A program made the translations under genes and the position numbers. Shown piece by piece: positions 5,307-8,407 of a stretch of 8,407 nt of DNA (positions are counted from its first letter, which is position 1; the number at the start of each line of letters is the position of its first letter). The notes below the pieces were generated by a model that saw only the letters and a program-made list of their open reading frames with translations, did no database searches and was not told the origin of the DNA. Source of the stretch: Rubrobacteraceae bacterium (GTDB lineage: Bacteria > Actinomycetota > Rubrobacteria > Rubrobacterales > Rubrobacteraceae); NCBI GenBank assembly GCA_013698525.1, contig JACCSM010000388.1, positions 1 to 8,407 on the forward strand, given 5' to 3'.

Positions 5307-6134
5307 ATGGCGGACCAGATCAACTACTACGATGTGCTCGGTATCTCACGCGAGGCCTCCCAGGCCGAGATCCGGAACGCTTACCGCAACCTGGCGAAAG
5401 AGCGTCACCCCGACCATCCCGGCGGGAGCGCGGAGGAATTCTCCCTGCTGCAGGAGGCCAACGCTGTCCTCTCCGACCCGAACCGTCGCCGACAGCACGA
5501 CGAGGCACTCGACCTGGCCCACGCGGCCGACGAGCTGGCCGGCCTCAACCTGGACTTCGACTCCGTGGAGGACGAGCTCTCCGCCAAGCGCAGGGAGCGC
5601 GAGTCAGGTGGTCCTTCCCTGGGCGAGCGCCTGAGAAGCCGCTTCGGCAGGAAGGAAGAGGACCCTTACGAGTCCATGCGAAGTGAGGCTCGCGGTTCCT
5701 CTCGCGGAAGCGGGCGCCGAACCAGGGGCCGCTACGACGTTAGTGAGGCCCGCTGGTATGAGCCCCATCGCTTCGACCCTGAACCGATAACTCTGAAGAG
5801 CGGTGCCATAAGCTTCGTCGCGGCCTTCCTCGCGTTCATCGTGATCGGCCAGATCGGACTGTGGGCAACGGGATTTAAGCCCGGGTCCTTCGCATTCTTG
5901 ACGGCCCTGGCCCCGTTCATGCGGATCCTGTACTCGCTGGTCGGGCTGGTCGTGGCTTACTTCGCCTTCAGGGCCGCGGGTTACGCGGCCCTGGCCCTGA
6001 CCTTCGTGGCCGCGCTCGTAGTCGGCGGCCAGGGAGGACCTGTGGGACTTTTGCAGTTCGCGACCGTGGGCATCATCGTACTGCTCGTCGTGGTCTACCT
6101 CGGCAACCGCCGCGAGAGCGCCGCCAGGCGCTGA
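5307..6134 (+). CDS. Membrane-anchored J-domain protein (Hsp70 co-chaperone)
   Basis: 275 residues. The N-terminus is a canonical J domain (about 6-66): NYYDVLGISREASQAEIRNAYR, the HPD motif that stimulates the DnaK ATPase (H34, P35, D36), then FSLLQEANAVLSDPNRRRQHD. It lacks the G/F-rich region, zinc-finger and substrate domains of true DnaJ. Instead a charged, probably disordered linker (about 85-160, rich in Arg, Ser, Glu) leads to four hydrophobic helices (about 165-187, 197-221, 224-241, 246-266) and a short basic tail. The J domain should face the cytosol and recruit DnaK to the membrane; the client is unknown. The ATG at 5307 has AGGGA four bases upstream. A TAGAAT hexamer that overlaps the queG stop (5292-5297) might give it its own near-leaderless promoter. 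It lies 12 bases after queG and 24 before the peptidase, so cotranscription is likely. Confidence 0.88.
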   Translation: MADQINYYDVLGISREASQAEIRNAYRNLAKERHPDHPGGSAEEFSLLQEANAVLSDPNRRRQHDEALDLAHAADELAGLNLDFDSVEDELSAKRRERESGGPSLGERLRSRFGRKEEDPYESMRSEARGSSRGSGRRTRGRYDVSEARWYEPHRFDPEPITLKSGAISFVAAFLAFIVIGQIGLWATGFKPGSFAFLTALAPFMRILYSLVGLVVAYFAFRAAGYAALALTFVAALVVGGQGGPVGLLQFATVGIIVLLVVVYLGNRRESAARR

Positions 6135-6146
6135 TCCGGAAACCTT

Positions 6147-6153
6147 AAAGGGA
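6147..6153 (+). promoter_or_regulatory. Ribosome binding site of the peptidase gene
   Basis: AAAGGGA is the best Shine-Dalgarno-like sequence before this frame. It leaves five bases to TTG 6159 and eight to GTG 6162, so it supports initiation here but does not choose between the two adjacent codons. Confidence 0.5.
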
Positions 6154-6158
6154 TCTCT

Positions 6159-7760
6159 TTGGTGATAACCACCTCGGACCTGGAACGCTTTATCTCCGAC
6201 TTCGAGAAGCGCATGGCTCCCCTGGAGAGGGCGGCGGACGAAGCCTGGTGGAACCTGGCCACTTCGGGTACGGACGAGGCGCGGGAAGAGCTCGTGCGCG
6301 CCGGTAAAGCGTACAACGGGCTCTTCTCGGATCAGAACGAGTACCGGGATCTCCGTAGCCTTTACGAGAACCCGAATGTACTGGAGAGCCCGCTCCTGCA
6401 ACGTCAGGTCGAGGTGCTCTACAGGGCGTTCGCGGAGCGGCAGGGGGACGAAGGGATCCTGGGTCGTATAGAGGAACTGGAGGCCGAGGCCAACGCCATC
6501 TACGGCAACCATCGGAGCGTAGTCAGGGACAGGGAGATGGGAGTGAACGAGGTCAGAGAGCTACTGCGCACCAGCGCAGACCAGGAATTACGCCGGGAGG
6601 CGTGGGAGGCCTCGAAGTCCGTCGGCCGCGCGGTCGAGGGGACGGTCCGAGAGTTGGCCGGCCTCAGGAACCGGCTGGCCCGCGACCAGGGGTATGAGAA
6701 CCACTACGCCCGCTCCCTGGAGCTTCAGGAGATCGAAGCCCGAGAGCTCGCCAGGATCATGGGCTCGCTCGAGTCGACGACAAACGAGCCGTTCAGGGAA
6801 CTAAAAGGGAACATCGACGCAAAGCTCGGGATGAAGTTCGGGGTGGACGCCGTCATGCCCTGGCACCTCTCCGGCCCGTTCTTCCACAGGGCCCCCGATA
6901 TAGCGGGCATCGACCTTGACCGCTACTTCGAAGGAAAGGACATCGAGGACCTCACCCGCAGGACCTTCGATGCCCTGGGGTTGGACGTGCGGGGTGTGAT
7001 CTCATCGAGCGACCTCTACGAGAGGGAGGGCAAGAGTCAGCACGCGTTCTGCGCCCGCCTGGGACGCGAATACCCTTACGACGTTCGGGTGCTGGCCAAC
7101 GTCAGGCCCGAGGCCTACTGGATGGACGCGATGCTCCACGAGTTCGGCCACGCTGTCTATGACCGTCACGTCAACCCGAGGCTCCCCTACCTCCTGCGCA
7201 CGTACGCCCACGCCAACACGACCGAGGCCATCGCCCTCATGATGGGCGCTCTTGTCGATGACCCCGGCTGGCTTCGCTCCGTCGCTGGCGCGAACCGAGA
7301 GAGGCTGGGCGAGGACTCAGAGAAGCTCGCCGCCAACCGCCGGGCCAGCAGGATGATCCTCACCCGTTTCGTGCTTGTCATGTACCACTTCGAGCAGGCA
7401 CTCTATGCCGACCCTGACAATGGAGAGTTGAACTCCGTGTGGTGGGGCCTGGTCGAGCGGCTCCTTTTCGTAGAACGCCCACCTGGCAGGGACGAGCCCG
7501 ACTGGGCCGCCGTCATCCACGTCGCCGTAGCCCCCGTCTACTACCACAACTACATGCTCGGGGAGTTGATCTCGGCCCAGCTAAGGAACTACCTGGAGTC
7601 GCACATAACCCAAGGTCCCTTCTACGAGAACGAAGTCGCTGGCCGCTACCTGCTCGAATCCTTCTTCGGCCCCGGCGCCCGCGAGAATTGGCGTGACACC
7701 GTCCTGCGCGCCACCGGAGAGCCACTAAACCCCGAGTACTTCGTAAAGTCTCTAAGCTAG
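6159..7760 (+). CDS. Zinc metallopeptidase of the M2/M3 (ACE/oligopeptidase) gluzincin group
   Basis: 533 residues with no signal peptide, so probably a cytosolic oligopeptidase or carboxydipeptidase. The zinc site is LHEFGH (H327, E328, H331), with the third ligand probably E356 in HANTTEAIALMMG, 24 residues later, the spacing range of the M2 and M3 families. Other family-like segments are MPWHLSGPFF before the zinc site (resembling the MPAHLLG of ACE-type M2 enzymes), CARLGREYPYDVRVLANV, and IHVAVAPVYYHNYMLGEL (453-470), whose His/Tyr residues resemble those that stabilise the transition state. The helical N-terminal half is also typical. I place it nearer M2 than classical M3 but cannot settle this by eye. 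Start: TTG 6159 or the adjacent GTG 6162. AAAGGGA (6147-6153) serves either, with spacings of five and eight bases. It is last in the queG run and converges with the AMIN/Gmad2 gene 26 bases downstream. No terminator hairpin is clear there. Confidence 0.88.
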   Translation: MVITTSDLERFISDFEKRMAPLERAADEAWWNLATSGTDEAREELVRAGKAYNGLFSDQNEYRDLRSLYENPNVLESPLLQRQVEVLYRAFAERQGDEGILGRIEELEAEANAIYGNHRSVVRDREMGVNEVRELLRTSADQELRREAWEASKSVGRAVEGTVRELAGLRNRLARDQGYENHYARSLELQEIEARELARIMGSLESTTNEPFRELKGNIDAKLGMKFGVDAVMPWHLSGPFFHRAPDIAGIDLDRYFEGKDIEDLTRRTFDALGLDVRGVISSSDLYEREGKSQHAFCARLGREYPYDVRVLANVRPEAYWMDAMLHEFGHAVYDRHVNPRLPYLLRTYAHANTTEAIALMMGALVDDPGWLRSVAGANRERLGEDSEKLAANRRASRMILTRFVLVMYHFEQALYADPDNGELNSVWWGLVERLLFVERPPGRDEPDWAAVIHVAVAPVYYHNYMLGELISAQLRNYLESHITQGPFYENEVAGRYLLESFFGPGARENWRDTVLRATGEPLNPEYFVKSLS

Positions 7761-7786
7761 GTTGAGGTTCGTACCTTCGCCAGTCG

Positions 7787-8407
7787 CTACCGGCCAGCCC
7801 ATACAGTTATTTTCATGCCCTCGAAGGAGCCATCGTGGGCGCCTTCGGTGCCGACCTTCAGGGTTCCTTTTCCGGAGAAGGACGGCAGATCCAGTGTGGC
7901 TTCGAAGTATCCCCAGGTGTGGTTCCAGTCGTTGCTCCGAATGGTCCTGCGCACCAGGATCTTTCCGTCCGCATCGATCAAGGTGATGGTGTTCGTGGCC
8001 TCGCGGTTGCGGGAATAGCCACTGACTATAAGGGCGTCGGAGATCCTGGCGCGCGGGCGTGGCTCTACGAGGACCGTCTTACCGCCCTCCGCGGGGAGCG
8101 GCACCTTGGAGCCTAGCCCTGCCGGCTTGAGATCGACGACAAGGCGCGCTGGGTCTCCTAGCTCGAGCACCCTGTAGAGGAACGCCTCGCGGGCGAAGAA
8201 GTCCACGAACATGCCCCCCTCGGGAGCGCGCACGACGTGGAAACTCTCGAGCAACCCGTCGCCAAACTTGCCGTCCGATACGCGCGTCGCGCTCGCCGAA
8301 GGCAGGGATACGCGCAGGAGACCGTCGCCCTCCGGGCTCACGAGGGTCCATTCCGGTACGCCACCGGCGGGCTCCCAGCCGGTCCCGAGGTCGATGACCG
8401 CCCGCTC
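7787..8407 (-). CDS. AMIN-like plus Gmad2 domain cell-surface protein, N-terminus cut by window edge
   Basis: 206 residues are visible. The frame is open to the right edge, so the real start and any signal or lipobox lie outside. An ATG-like GTG at 8341 is internal, because sequence before it (ERAVIDLGTGW...VPEWTLV) continues the same domain. Residues 1-97 form a beta-rich unit: a DGLLRVSLPSAS strand, ESFHVVRAPEGGMFVDFFAR, then FLYRVLELGDPARLVVDLKP. The ending 'dPaRlVVDl' is typical of AMIN and AMIN-like domains, which bind cell-wall components in secreted proteins. Residues about 110-204 resemble Gmad2, the Ig-like domain found in spore-germination and other actinobacterial and firmicute surface proteins: RISDALIVSGYSRNREATNT, IDADGKILVRRTI, WGYFEATLDLPSF, GTLKVGTEGAHDGS. 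A role in the envelope is likely; no catalytic site is visible. It stops (TAG) 26 bases from the peptidase gene's stop. Confidence 0.75.
   Translation of the reverse strand, partial: ERAVIDLGTGWEPAGGVPEWTLVSPEGDGLLRVSLPSASATRVSDGKFGDGLLESFHVVRAPEGGMFVDFFAREAFLYRVLELGDPARLVVDLKPAGLGSKVPLPAEGGKTVLVEPRPRARISDALIVSGYSRNREATNTITLIDADGKILVRRTIRSNDWNHTWGYFEATLDLPSFSGKGTLKVGTEGAHDGSFEGMKITVWAGR

Noticed and set aside
5604..6512. 302-codon minus-strand frame across the J-domain and peptidase genes
   Set aside because: It is antisense to two well-supported genes and crosses their junction, with no motif.
7761..7786. Terminator between the convergent peptidase and AMIN/Gmad2 genes
   Set aside because: Only a four- to five-base imperfect stem around TCGT is visible, too weak to call.

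Overview
The window is a high-GC stretch of bacterial chromosome, tightly packed with single-copy, mostly housekeeping-type genes. High GC, frequent GTG/TTG start options, TA(C/G)AAT hexamers just upstream of start codons, a PIG-V-type mannosyltransferase, a Tat lipoprotein, and an AMIN-like plus Gmad2 protein all fit an actinobacterium. A Rubrobacter-like lineage is my best guess, by inference only. I see no insertion sequence, phage gene, CRISPR array, rRNA or tRNA.

Layout: (1) 1-1421, minus strand: a Tat-exported, lipid-anchored sulfatase-fold enzyme, cut by the left edge. Its nucleophile position holds Thr, not the Cys/Ser of a true sulfatase. (2) 1554-1802, plus strand, divergent: an 82-residue four-cysteine protein of unknown function, probably made from a leaderless mRNA. 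(3) 1803-1950: a convergent intergenic region with nested inverted repeats and terminator-like hairpins. (4) 1948-2490, minus: an unrecognised four-helix membrane protein, preceded by a possible 20-codon upstream ORF that overlaps its start as ATGA. (5) 2640-3989, minus: a polytopic PIG-V-like mannosyltransferase. (6) 4125-7760, plus: a probable operon of queG (epoxyqueuosine reductase), a membrane-anchored J-domain protein and a large cytosolic zinc peptidase, with gaps of 12 and 24 bases. (7) 7787-8407, minus: an AMIN-like plus Gmad2 surface protein, cut by the right edge and convergent with the peptidase.

The genes fall into two themes. One is the cell envelope: the sulfatase-fold lipoprotein, the lipid-linked mannosyltransferase, the small membrane protein and the AMIN/Gmad2 protein. 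The other is cytosolic maintenance: tRNA modification, an Hsp70 co-chaperone at the membrane and peptide turnover. I did not find a clear new multi-gene system. The most unusual items are the Thr-nucleophile sulfatase-fold enzyme, the nested palindromic element, the leaderless Cys-rich small protein and the overlapping leader ORF.
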